Shown: piece by piece, positions 1-15,100 of the stretch
How the letters are laid out: every line of letters starts with the position of its first letter
How positions within the stretch are numbered: position 1 is the stretch's first letter
Origin: Tubiluchus corallicola
Taxonomy: Eukaryota; Priapulida; Priapulimorpha; Priapulimorphida; Tubiluchidae
DNA length: 64,000 nucleotides
Reading direction: 5' to 3'
Assembly (NCBI GenBank): GCA_030141605.1
Contig: JAQGDQ010000002.1
Coordinates: 2,028,501-2,092,500 of the forward strand
Made by a program: the position numbers and the translations under genes
The notes under the pieces: model-generated
What the model was told of the DNA's origin: nothing
Database searches by the model: none
What the model saw: the letters and a program-made list of their open reading frames with translations, nothing else

Positions 1-1759
1 TTAAAATATTTATTTCACAATTATTACTTGTACAATGGGAACTTATTTCTGTACAAATTTCTAATACTACTGTAATGCAGGTGCAATAATTTAATATTGT
101 AAATTTTTGTAGTATTTTTTGAAGTACTTCGTTTGCTTAATTATAATAAATGTAGTAGGTCAAGTTTGCTCACATCACCTATACCTTCATACTATAAATG
201 TAACTTCTTTGTAGTAATTCTTATCATATATATATACTGTTTATTTCTAGTACCATCTTATCGTGTATATACTGTTTATTTGTAGTATCAGTTAACCTAG
301 TCACCTTATTGGAGAACTTATTGTTTGGTTGTTGAAGTATCCACTTTTTTCAATCGCTTATATTGCTAGCAGGATTATAGGATAATTATAATTGTAATTT
401 AATTAGAATGTCTGCTGCTGGTCCCTTTATCAGATTATAAAGGCTATAAGAGTGTGCGTCAAAAATAACCTAATATAAACTTTACGTCAAGCCTATCTTC
501 TTTTTAGGCTTGATCAAAATTTGAATTCCTATCAGAAGTTAAGACATTAATAAAATTTAGAGTTCTGGAAGAATAATCCAGAAATTAATGTTTAAAAGGA
601 GTACTGTTGAGCAAAACCAAAAAAATTATAGTGTTTCTGGTTGTACAGGTTTTGAGCAAGGGTTGATATTTTCACGTTATAACTTTCTAGTCAGTGTATT
701 ATTAGGTTTATTTTTAAGACCACGTACTATAATTGGAACTATAGTTAGTATAACATGTAGATGGTTTAGTACATTTGCGATATTTATGCAACTAAATTAG
801 TAAGCTTTTACTCGAAAACTGCACTGAAAATAGTTGTTAATTATTTCATGTAAAAATCATCATTCCACGTTAAAAATGATATTGTACATTGCAATAAAGT
901 TAAATGAACTTATTTACCGTGTGATTTATGTTCTATTTTTATTTGCTTGACAACTTACTTTAGCGCCATTACAACAACAAACTGTGTACTGCATAATATA
1001 AACAATAAGTGAAATTTCTTTACAGTGCTTTTGCTAGGAATGAATATGTTCTCATAAACCTCAGCTTTGCTTCTAACAACTTGGTGATACTTGCTCTTGC
1101 TTCAACAAAAAGTATAGTTGATTGTCAATGTTAAATAAAAAACATTTCTATAATGCAGACACTTAACATATTTAACTTTGTGCAAAACGAAGTCTTTAGG
1201 CATGTAGAATTTAGTGACCTCCGTAGGTGACCAAAACTCAAGCAGACACTCCACATTGATCTTCACTTTTATTAATTCTAAGTTAAATAATGTAAATGCA
1301 ACTATATAAATTTACTGATACCTTATTTCATACTCATATACACCCTTATAGTAAAGTATAAAGTAACTCCTTTAAAATAATACGGAAATACAGTATGTTA
1401 CTGCAAAACACCAAATCTTCCACATGGGTTGAGCCTTCTGTTAGCAAGGCAAAACAGCTGTCAAAATAAACACTGCAAACTATTCTTAATAAGTTAAGAA
1501 ATTTACAAAATATAAGTAGTTACAGCTAACCAAACCTATATTTCTTTTAATCAGTCTAAATATATTACCCACTTACTATCTCTTCTGACAAAAAACCATT
1601 TAAAAGCCTGAAGCAACTATTGTATGATTTCACACTTAACAAATCATAAATTTGACAAATTCACACCGATTTAAACAAAATGATTTTTTTGTTGAGATAA
1701 TAGCTGTTTTGACAAATTAATTTTCAAACTTTTACCACTAGGCTAACTTGTAGAGTTCA
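1..1759. other. AT-rich sequence; FDX2 3' flank
   Basis: No coding exon can be supported. The part next to 1760 should be FDX2 3' UTR. At about 230-290 a unit of the form ATATACTGTTTATTTSTAGTA occurs twice about 40 bp apart. The small reading frame at 588-800 has no recognisable features and reads as chance. Confidence 0.5.
1268..1273 (-). other. FDX2: Polyadenylation signal candidate for FDX2
   Basis: AATAAA on the minus strand about 490 bases downstream of the FDX2 stop. In AT-rich DNA this hexamer is common, so the call is tentative. Confidence 0.25.
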
Positions 1760-4249
<2,490 letters not shown>

Positions 4250-4439
4250 TGCATTCATCATCATCATGAGTTGCACTCATCATCATTAAAGACCCTCAGT
4301 ATCAGATGTCGATCATTATTATTTAAGGTCAAAAGATGTCCGAAAGTAGTGGCACAACAGGCATCCAACATTAGCTCCGTCTGAGTTTGGTGGAATGGCT
4401 GGAAACTGTCAACTAATAAAGCATCGACGGTTGACGATG

Positions 4440-4920
4440 GAAGACAATTCCATGGCTGAATTACCTACAGCAGAAGTGAAATCTGACATTGGTTCCAGGC
4501 TTCTAGTGGGTTGCACAAATAACTTAGACCCACGACCATGAAGAACACGGCGAGGTCTGGAAAAAAGTCTGTCTCTGTCAGAACAGTGCTTATACTAATT
4601 ATTTTGAAACAGTTCACAAGGTCTATAGTCTCACACATTTGCTTTAGAGTAGAAATTGAAGTAGGAACCAAATCACCAGCTAATCCTGAGTTCCTTCAAG
4701 TGCATTCTTGAGAGTAGCATACAGGGGTGATTATACAATCAGCACATATTCCAAAATGGGTCGAACAACAGCTTTATAAAGAGGAATGATTACAGCTGTA
4801 TTTCTCGATATAACACAGCCCTTGATCATGCCAATGTCGCAATTTACTTCTGTAATGATATGGTTCACATGGGAATTCCATTTGAAGTCGTTGGATACCA
4901 TTATTCCCAAGTCTTTGATA
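4440..4920 (-). pseudogene. Non-LTR retrotransposon reverse transcriptase fragment
   Basis: Minus-strand translation starting near 4912 gives KDLGIMVSNDFKWNSHVNHI, then GMIKGC and a PLYKAVVRPILEY motif. This is the conserved block just after the catalytic palm in CR1/L2/Jockey-type reverse transcriptases. The frame ends at a TAA near 4727; further downstream only frame-shifted similarity remains. It is a dead LINE fragment. Its 5' side stops abruptly at 4920, where an inverted-repeat element appears to begin. Confidence 0.75.
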
Positions 4921-5770
4921 TAGTGACCACCGTTTAATTAATCCACCTTGGTGCGAAGCTAAATGGATTTATTAAGCGGTTGGATTTACGAACCGAAGAG
5001 ACGTAGAAAGTAGCATTCTCTATGTTAATACAGTGTGTATTGTTTATTTACAAAGCCAATACACTTACCACTCAGTAAACTGCTTGCGCAAAGTTCTCAA
5101 AAAAGTGTAATAATTTATTAGCGTTTGTGTGATTAAAGTAACTCAGCTAAAGTGAATATGTATTGTTTGTCTGTGATGCCATTACCTTTTATGTGATTAA
5201 CTGCTTGCTAGAAAATCAAAAAATACCTGTAACTTTAATATCGGCAATGATTCAGCATTCATTTATTAGAGTCGTTAACATTTTCACACGCACAATGGTT
5301 TACTTTGTCAGTTAGAATCGGCATTTTAGTTTAATCTGGTTACGCATACAAAATGCAGAAAAGATAACGTCAAAATATGTTCAGTGTGGTCTGTTTTAGT
5401 GGAAAATTTTATCACATTTTTGAAGTCAATGTTCTACAGTCCATGCCTCCATGGTGCGGTGTTTCCAGCAAGTCGTATTTCAGCAGCTTATACAGTAATT
5501 CTTATTTCTTCATCACCAAGACAGTCATGCAAAGTTGCAAAAAGTGCTTAGAACAAAGATGCTGATCTAGTTCAAGTTAAAACGTGGGATAATTGTGCGG
5601 TCTTCACAGATCGCAATTGTGTTTTATAAAGCAAAGTTTGGATTTAATAAACAGCAAATTTTACTAGGTTAAAGTATTATACAATTCCGTTCCAGCAATA
5701 ATGGCCACAGAAAGCAGCTGGATTTATTATCCATAAATTTATTAAGCAGATTCTACCGCACTACTTTTTT
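4921..5770. repeat. Possible pogo/Tigger-like short element, degraded
   Basis: The left edge TAGTGACCACCGTTTAAT follows a TA and resembles the CAGTAGGCRCCGCTTAAT ends seen at 37716 and 57673. Its right part carries TTTATTAAGCAGATTCTAC near 5745, similar to the inverse of that end. An internal copy, ATTTATTAAGCGGTTGGATT, lies near 4966. The right boundary is approximate and no TA duplication is clear there. Confidence 0.35.
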
Positions 5771-5793
5771 CAACTAAGTAAAGCACATTTACT

Positions 5794-5961
5794 ATGTTTA
5801 AGGGTCATGAACCATTCGCTGCACCAGAGGAAATACAATTAGCAATTTCATTAATAAAGATAAGAAAACAAAATGGGCCATTAAAGGCAATGAAAACAGT
5901 GCGCCATTCAATAGATATATCGCTAAGTACAACGCGTTGGAATCGATGGGTTAGAAAGTAA
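5794..5961 (+). other. Small reading frame, 55 residues, unknown
   Basis: An ATG frame of 55 codons with balanced, protein-like composition: a PEEIQLAISLIKIRKQNG helix, then SLSTTRWNRWVRK. It could be a helix-turn-helix scrap of a transposase. It sits just outside the degraded inverted-repeat element ending near 5770. I do not recognise it and see no splice context; it may be chance. Confidence 0.25.
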
Positions 5962-5970
5962 CTAAACCAT

Positions 5971-6880
5971 TCAACTTGTATCGATTTTGAATTTGAATTC
6001 AGTTTTAAAGATATTCAAATCAATTTAGAATCAGCAATAAATTTCAAATGTTTTAGTGACAAAGAACAAAAGTAATTGGCTGTTAATTTACTTGAATTCA
6101 CAGTTTTAGGTTCGAATTTTTTAAATCAAATTGTCATGTTCACTCCTAGAAACTAGTTTGACACAAAAGCCACAATCTATACAAATGAGGTTAACTGTTT
6201 TTCCCATGATTTGCTCTTTTGTTTGGGTTTACGCATGGCTGGACAGCTTGGACAACCGTATCGGCTCTTTAACGTGGTTTTTCGTTCACTACTCTAAACA
6301 CTAAAGTTATCCTCAGAACCAAAATGGCTTGAGAAAGGGGATGTTTGAAGTCTTCTTGGTCCCATCTAGGGGCAGTTAAGGCAAAGAATGCAGTTATCAA
6401 GGACAGATATTGATTTTACTAATAAAATCAAAGCCAAATTTGACGCAATTTGTGAACATCATATGTGAATGAACACCCATCATTATAATGTACATACACA
6501 TAATTTGGAAATAAACACATCTTTAGGAGTGCCTTTTCTTGTAAAGGAGTACATCCAAACTAACTGTAATAATTAATGACTGCTCTTTAAGGTCCATAAA
6601 ACATGTGAATAAACATCCATGATAAATATGAGAAGGGACCGTACGCGAGTTGAACTCTAGGTCCTGATATCATTGTAAAGAAGATTGTAAAGAACAATAC
6701 CCCCACCAATATAGACGTTTAGCAGTGAAATGGATGGATACGTGTACGTGTAAACCAAATTAACGGCCTTCAAGTCGAACAAATTTCATCTGATTCAATA
6801 CTGAATAAAAAAAATAAACATCTCGAGGGCTTCCAAAATTATACATACCAAATCCAAAATACTGTGTTCATAATATTTAT
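5971..6880. other. Intergenic repeat-like DNA without genes
   Basis: No exon is supported. 5980-6060 has GAATTTGAATTCAG-type sequence similar in style to the hAT-like repeats elsewhere in the window. The rest is unassigned. Confidence 0.4.
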
Positions 6881-6884
6881 CAAT

Positions 6885-7291
6885 TCAATTCAATTTATTG
6901 CACAGATATGCAATTAACATTACATACATTGGCAAGTACAAAAAGAAAATTATATATACAGGTACCTATTTATGTCAATTTTGTTCTCAGAATTGAATAA
7001 TCAGAGTAAGGAGAAAGGTGATTTTTTTAGAAAGGTAAAATTGTAGAGCGTGTCTTCATATTTTTCTCTAATTGCTTCATAGGATGGACAAGCAAATATA
7101 AAATGCAATTCATCTTCAACTGTGTTTTGCTTGCTACTTTCATTGTTCTTACAAAGCATGCATAATCTTTCATTTTCTGACTGGTTTGTGTATCTGCCTT
7201 TTTCAATTTGTAGCTCATGATCACTCACCGTGAATTTCGTTATGTTTCGTCTATGTTGTTTGTTCCTTACTATTTCTAGGTATGACTCCAA
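6885..7291 (-). pseudogene. LINE 3' end with C-terminal ORF fragment
   Basis: Minus-strand frame 7291-7001 encodes ITKFTVSDHELQIEKGRY, then NERLCMLCKN and VEDELHFIFACPSYEAIREK. This is the Cys-containing C-terminal domain typical of CR1/Jockey-type LINE ORF2 proteins (CxxC with H and C before P.Y). It runs into a 3' UTR ending in CAATAAATTGAATTGAATTG at about 6885-6905, a LINE-like simple-repeat tail. This is the 3' terminus of a 5'-truncated copy. Confidence 0.8.
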
Positions 7292-7696
7292 ACTATAGCC
7301 GTATAGGCTAGCTGCTTTTTAACTTCCTGTATCAGCGAAATAAAAATCCCTTGGCAAAAGCTAAACAAACTTGTGTACGTGAAGTAGAGGCCATCACGTT
7401 TAAGCTAACGTCCAGTTGGTGCCCACCATGTGAAGAATTACGTACGTCCATTTAGCGACTTGAACACTGGAAATTAAGTCCACGGAGTTCAAGTGCACAT
7501 AGTGAACGGACGAAAATCACGTCCATCTAGTTTAGTGAATGGTTGCTCGAAGTTATATACATCACATCCCAAGATTATGTAGGTTTATCAGTTTAATAAA
7601 TGAGCGCTCAGACTTACATCCATTGCGTCCAAAATTATATCCAACATGCAACACTCCAGCTATACCCAGTACAGTGTACACGTCTATAAATATGTA

Positions 7697-8443
7697 GGGC
7701 GCCGAGTAATCCACTAGCCGAAGTAGGACACTTCCGACAAAACGCATGTGCTAAATTTGAGGAAAAGCAGTGTCGTACATGGGCAGCCCAAGTAGGACAC
7801 GAGCGATTTCTGTAGAGAATCGACATTTATGACATACTAAAACATAAAAGTAAATTTGTTTTAGAAAGAAAGTAACTTTATAATAATGATGGATAGTCCT
7901 TCACAATTTACAAATGTATTTTTTGCAACAATATCATCATTATTATTAGCTCCATTAAAATCATCATAACATTAAACTAAGTATCTATTGCTTTAAAGAG
8001 AGAAACTATGTGGGGCACATAACTCGCTAACCCGTTTACTTAGTAGAAAACAATTATTTGTCCAAGAGTGAGTGAAAAGGATCACCTGTCTGTGAAGCAA
8101 GACAAAATAAAAAATGATATACCTTAAACAAATGTTGGATCTTCTAAAAAAGCGTGCTTATTCACTCCAAAAAAGAATAATATTGGCAAATATTAGTTCT
8201 TCAAGCTCAGAATAAAATTCTTTTATTTTATCAGATGTATAATAAATTATTCAACGTATATTGACGTTTTTAATTATTGTTATTCCATAAACAAGAACAA
8301 CGGACGGTGCCAGTACGCTTAACAACTCAATTCGCGACCTGTTTCTAGTGTCCTACTTGGTCAGCCCATGTTCGACGCGTCCTACATGGGCTAGCCCATG
8401 TACGCCAATTGTCCTACTTCGGCTAGTGGATTACTCGGCGCCC
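7697..8443. mobile_element. Inverted-repeat DNA element, family 1, copy A
   Basis: 747 bp bounded by a 33-bp perfect terminal inverted repeat (7697-7729 and 8411-8443; outer end GGGCGCCGAGTAATCCACTA). It has no transposase frame, so it is a MITE-type element. Subterminal repeats of GTCCTACWTGGGCTRGCCCA type sit inside both ends. An internal block at about 8220-8370 is shared, in inverse orientation, with copy B at 40000-40674. No convincing target-site duplication is visible. Confidence 0.85.
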
Positions 8444-8550
8444 AGTATCTTAAATCGAACAAATCAAGAAATCTTCTGAGTAGACTTACTAAGCTTTTTC
8501 AAAAGGGCACTCATGACGCCTTTTTACTGTATTTAAAATTTCGCTTACAT

Positions 8551-9059
8551 ATAAGGGTGAGCATTCTTTTGCGACTCTCGAATACTAATCAAACCGAATT
8601 TCAGTATTTCGAATTCGAATTGAGTTTGAAAGATTTTTGAACACGTTTTCGAGCCCTCAGTAAAAAGCAGTCTTACAAAGATCATGCATATTACTAGATT
8701 TTATTCAGCAATAAAACCACTGATAAAAAGTGACACTTAGTTTAAAAATTGTACACAGAAATCGCTACTAAACCATACTAATTGCGTGATGTTTAAAACG
8801 TGTTAATTACAAAAAAACGTATATTGTTGTAACTTTGCACACAGCTGTTTTATGTAGTATTTAGCGGGTTATGTAGTATTTAATGTGTATTGCTTTGCCA
8901 ATGTACATTGTATGTATTTGTGCAAATAAAAAAACCGAATTAAATTGAATTGTTGAAGTGCTGAATAATTCTAATTTTAGGTTCGAACCGAATTCGAAAC
9001 AAAAAACTGGTTCGAATCGAATTCGAACCCTCGAACTAGAACGTTCGATGCTCACCCCT
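8551..9059. mobile_element. hAT-like non-autonomous element
   Basis: Ends are ATAAGGGTGAGCATTC and CGATGCTCACCCCT, an inverted repeat of the GGGGTGAGCATC type. It is flanked by 8-bp direct repeats GCTTACAT (8543-8550) and GCTTACAA (9060-9067), matching 7 of 8, as expected for hAT. The interior is rich in TTCGAATTCGAA and shares a segment (CAGTAAAARC...TATTACTMGATTTT) with 32723-33079. No coding capacity. Confidence 0.75.
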
Positions 9060-9067
9060 GCTTACAA

Positions 9068-12000
9068 ATAATTCATTTTGAAAGATTTGTTCATTTTTGG
9101 TGATTAGTAAATTTTCGTCTATCAAGTAAACTAACAAAATTAATTTTTCTTATTACGACCGATTACTTTGGGCAAACTCGTCCGATCAATGATCATCAAT
9201 CAAATCAAATTAATGCAGTTTTTCATTTAATGTTAACATATAATCTAACATCTGTGCCTTATATTTATATAGATTAATTCTTATACAGATAAGTTTATAT
9301 ATTTATATATGGCCAATTCGTCATCACAATTATATGGCCATCATACTAATACGTGATCATACTAATGTATAGTCATCATACATGTTGCAATCATGCCACG
9401 AGACAATGGTTAACGTGCAGGGGCAATTCTGCCTAAATAAATTACATTCTCTGATTTTACATAATTTATGGAAAAATTCTTAGAAACATTTTAGTGAGGA
9501 ATATGCATCTTTAGTGCAGTGTCATGACAATCTTGAGCTTTTGTCTTACAATCGTAGTCTTATAATGTCATATACTAACCTCACCTAAAACTCTTGCCAA
9601 ATAAGTGCATACAAATATATAAATGATGAAACATTAATCAATGACTTTAAAACTCTGCAAATGAAACAAATTTAAGAGATTTCATTAAGATACTGGTACC
9701 CACAATTACTTAAACTTGTAACTGAATCTTCATAAGTTTAATTATTAAGATTATAGTAACCAAAATTTCAACAGAAATCTAATCAAAAACGATCAATATA
9801 TATATCAGCATTATTTTTATTAAATAATTATCATACACGTAGTAAAATTGGTATGAATTATATATTTAATATGCTAGGCTGTGACAAATACTTTCATGAA
9901 AACCAATAATTATAGCTTACTAGTTTACCAATACAGCTGGTTATGTCAATGATTAATATTTCCAGTTAATGGCAGTACAACACAAAATAAGGTAGGATAT
10001 CGAAAATAAAAGGAAAAATACTCTTAATACAGCAAAACATTTGCATCAGCAAATATAACTGATTAGCTAATCAACACAATGAAAATTAATTATTTTGCCA
10101 GATAAGCAAGTAAACACCAGTTTTTATAGTAGGAAACCAAACTTAAAGAAAATAGATTCGTTACTATACTTTATAACTGCGTTTTTGTAATACCAGTTTA
10201 TTATTATATTACAAGCACAGCATAATTAAAAATTAGAATTTTGCTGCCCAATTAACCTGAAAACTAAGAACCACAGCAAAATATTATGTTACTAGATTTA
10301 CTATAATAATAATAATGATAATGATAAAACATGCCTCAAAATGACTATCCAAAAACATTTAAATTATCAATAATTTACAAACGAAGATCAGAATTGTTGG
10401 TTATAACACAGACGCCATGAACAACATCTAGCAATACCATTTCATGACAAGTAGGTGGGCTTCTAGACATTGTACATGTAACACACACAACAATACTTAT
10501 AAATTATGATAATGATGTTAGCAGAACACATAAGCATCTGCTAGTAGTTACTAGCTAATAGAACGATATTAAAATTACATTTGTCATGGGAGCACTCACA
10601 CTTGACTTAACCAATGTGCTTTTCCATTTTAGACCTAAAAACCTGAAATGAAGCCATCACTTGCCAAAATTGAAACGTGCATAATTAAGCTATAATTAAG
10701 GCTAGCCTATAACAAAACACCACGTTTAAGGCTCCTGCTGTCAGGCAATGTTCATGTTCCGATACTTCAAAGTAATACAAGCATATTACAAAGCCACAGA
10801 TAATCATGAAAATTGGAACAAGCAAAAACATTGCGTATAAAAGTAACAAAACCAATACCATTATTCACAAAGACAAAATGACCTTTTTTATTTACCTTTG
10901 CTACTTGAAAACAATTCTTACATGAAGACTTTCAAAGCTTCAAATCTCAAAATTTCAAAATTGTTGTGATTGTGTACTAAAGTACTTAATTAAAACCATT
11001 CACAAAGGTGTGCTTTACAATGGTATGTATCATTAGTGAGACGTTACGATAGCTGGAAGTGTACAAATTCAGTACCATAGGGCAGTTTTGTAAGTGCACG
11101 TAAAATTCTATTAAACTGGAGAGCGACATCATCTATTACAGGAAACACAATGTAAGACAAAGGTTAATATACTTACGGGTCACAACTAAATATTTACAAT
11201 CAGAAATATCAACAATGTTCTGTCAAATTAGAAAAGTGAAATTTCTAATTAAACTGTATTGCATTGCAAAATGGAAATTGTTTTTTATACAAAGGAAATC
11301 ATGACTGCAACATAATAATATGTCAGTGGACTTTAAGCCAATATATACTGCTTTCCATGAGTTCAGCACAAGACTACCACAACTATTTGAATTTTAAAAA
11401 TTACTGCTTGATAAAGACTATAAATTCTCCAAAGCAAGCTTAAGATGACCTCCTCGGTTATAAAAAATGGTCAAGACAATTATTGTTAAAATCAGGTGTC
11501 ACTTATAATTGAAACTATAAAAAAACCACAGGGTTAATAGAAGTTAGTATAAAGCTAACTACATGTTACAGACTAGAGAATGGTATTTTTAACCCTTAAG
11601 TTACTGATAATGCTAAAAATAGTTCCTGTTACACTGCAGGTAATGATGATGATGATAATAAATACACTAGTCAGGTGCTTAAGCATCAGCTTTAAATAAA
11701 AATATAAACGTTAACATGTTTTTATCATGTGTACGGTTAGATACACTTATAATAAAATTACTGGTGAATTGATCACCAGGGACCGTTTGTCATAAGCTTG
11801 CATCACATGTCAATTTCTGAGGTATGTCATTCTATACAACACCACATTCATTGATTACTATTACCATAACATAATGGTAGTTTCATAAGTTACTACAACA
11901 TGAGTTAGTGCAGCGTGGTACTACACAGGACAAAAAAAGTTAAACCTTATTATACGATGTTGTGGCACCTATGATGCATATCTCATAGTATGACAAAATC

Positions 12001-12129
12001 TGGCTTTAAAAATGAAGATACACTCATTTCCACTTATATGAGGCTTAAAAGCCTAAACAAGTTAAACAAGTGCACAATTACGTCAGCTTTATAATACATA
12101 TTTCCTATGGTTGAGTGCATCACGGTGCA
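9068..12129. other. AT-rich DNA downstream of WDR26
   Basis: No exon could be supported here. The stretch next to 12129 is expected to be WDR26 3' UTR; where it ends is not evident. Confidence 0.4.
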
Positions 12130-15100
12130 TCAATCAGGCAAACTTTTCATTGTCTGTGGTGTCTTCCTGTATTGTTCTGCTGGCCCCCATATACGTATCG
12201 ATCCATCGTCAGAAACACTTGCAAGCATGCTAGGTAATGCAGGATTCCAGCTAACACAGTTCACTGTACGATTGTGACCTTGCAGCACAGAAATCGGATG
12301 CTCACGTCTTGTGTGCCAGATATAAACTTTATTATCTGCAAAGAAAAAACATGAAATAAAATTTCTAACAATGTCTTACCATATTTCAATTAGTGATGAT
12401 GAGAGAAGAATGAAGTATTATTAACATTCAATAAAGTTCACAAAAATCCTAGACTGCAAAATTATAACGATAACCTTAATATTTTGAGCAGCTTAGCATT
12501 AAGAAATTTACTTACTGGAATTCTCAATAAACCAAATAAATTACAAGAGTATGTAGCCCAAATTAAAAAAATTAAATTACAAGTAGTGATCTACAGAATT
12601 CGTAAGAATTATCACAGGCATAATACCATGGAAAAAAGAAATGAAATAAAAAGATGTGACACCTTCACTACCACTAGCTACAAAGTCTTGGTTCACTCCA
12701 CCAAAACAGGAATGGATGGCATAAAAGCCCTGTGTTACTCCCTGAAACTTACGAACTAGCACTTTATCTTGCATATCCCACAAATGCACTCCCTAAAACA
12801 GACATAAAAATTAAAATTAATAAAAACTAACTAATACGCAAGCTATAAACTTATTCAAGCTACACTGTTCTAATGTATTTATTAAGCTTCAGTTTATTTA
12901 TACCTGCAAACTAATTCCATGTTTTATTTTTTGCATGGCAATGCACAATCGATTCACCATTCCAATTAAATAATTAAAATTTAAATATACACAGGATATA
13001 CGGCTAGTAATAAAGTTATCTTATATGTGCTGTAAATTATGTTACCTGACTGGCGACGTTAAGTAAGGCTAGGCGGCCATTGTCAGATACGCTGAAAGAC
13101 ATTATTGGATGATCCTCCTGAATTCTACATAGAAATCAATTATGTAAGTGAAAAACATAGAAAATAGAATGTTTTTATATTTGATAAACAAAAAAATTAA
13201 CTAAATTTTATATATAAATATATATTTATCCTTAAATACAATACAATTTTGCAGAGTAAAACAACTTTGAATTAATGAATAACAAAGTCATAAATTTAAC
13301 ATGACAATAAAACTATTGATATGATGAGCGACATGATGACAAAAGTTGTAATGGCACATGGGCTCATGTACATTGATAATTGTTTCTGATATCGTATCTG
13401 TTCTATGGGTTTTATGTATATCAATTAAGTAGTAAAACTGCATTTAACCAAAATGCAATTTTGGGAATAGCAACATAGTTAACTCCTAATAATGTTCACA
13501 AGTTGTTAATTACACGTTTGGTTACAAAAGTAAAGTATTATTACGCAGGATCTAAAAACAATATGAAAAACAAAAGAACATCTTCACGTACCAATAAGGA
13601 ATGCAAAAATAACAGTGTCTTTATTAATTTACATCATACCGATTTAAAACCTTGAATGATTGCTGTCATCTTTCATTTAAGTGTGATAAAGGAAAACATC
13701 CAACTTTTTATATTTTTGAATTAACTACATGTGTTATTATATTCTCAAAGTAACTAATTGCATATACCTGTTCTTAACACATTTTTATGTTACAAGCATG
13801 AATAAGTGTGATTAAAATTGGCATATAAACCAAGAAAATTTTAGCTAACTTTCGTACATATGAGTGTCGTTAAGCTCCTCAAAGTTATAACTGCGTATCC
13901 GATGATGGGTATCAGCAGCCAGAACTGTTTTACCGTCATTGTTACACCATACACACTGGACTCTCACACCTTCCCAGGAATCAAGAACGTTTCCATCCAA
14001 ATCCTGAATACAGCAAAAGTGTTAATCAGAGTTCTTTTCCCAGTAAGTAAACTAATACAAATACAAGATGAAACATACTTTCATAGTCTGGCAACAATAA
14101 ACCATAAAATATTGCAAAAAATATTATGTTATCACTCAGCTTGCTATTCCACTGCAGCTTTAAATATAATTTTCCTTAACTTCTCGAAGAAAATGCAACC
14201 CACTACATTCTTTGCTTTGGCATTTTTTATTGGTAGTAAAAAGTGCCCAATTTCCTACATACTGGTATTTTATAAAACATAAACGGACATTAAGAATGCC
14301 TTGTCTTGAAAAAACTAAACACCACAAGAAATGACAAACAAACTAAGCTCCAAGTCTTGAAGGTTAAGACAATTTTTTTCAAAAATGTTATAAATTTTCA
14401 TACTTTTAGACTGGCAAAAGCCTTTTCAAGATGCAGTACATACCATCAATGTTTTAGAGGTAATGCAAACAAATGAACTAATAAATAAAAATAAACAGAA
14501 TATCTTATTAAAACTTATATGAAAATGAATCGTAATAAGTCATTGCCAAGAGCATTCCCATTTACAGTAAATAGTGCCAACAAGCTTACACATTGATAGA
14601 ACTGTCCCCTGGTACCACCAGTTACAAACTTTTTGCCATCTTTATGAAAACTGCAGCAAATCAGGCTATCTTCTGGTGAATGTGACATTTTAATGCGCAA
14701 TTCGCCAGTCTGTAAATTTTAAGAAAATATTAAAATACTAGTGTAACAAAACAGAAATATGAAACTGACGGATGGAAGTCACTACCATCATTCTTTACAC
14801 CTTGTTTCTATCATTCAACTGATTAATTGTAACAACCAGCGTCATCATCTACAAACTCATTTTGTTATTAGTAAAGCTGGTGCAGTTATAACCACAATTT
14901 AAGCAAAAACAAAGCACCATAAATTGATACTCATAGCATTTATAAAAATCCTATTACATGAAAATGTAGATTCATTAGGATCAAAAGAAGATTGAAGTGC
15001 ACCACGAGTAACAAACAACAAAATATTACAAATACTCTGCAAGTAACAAGAAAAGATGTCAAGATATGGAATATGTTTGGATTATTTCTTCCAGGGAAAA

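Noticed and set aside
13860-14282. 140-residue plus-strand frame
   Set aside because: Antisense to WDR26 exon 10, whose minus-strand reading is clearly the WD40 protein.
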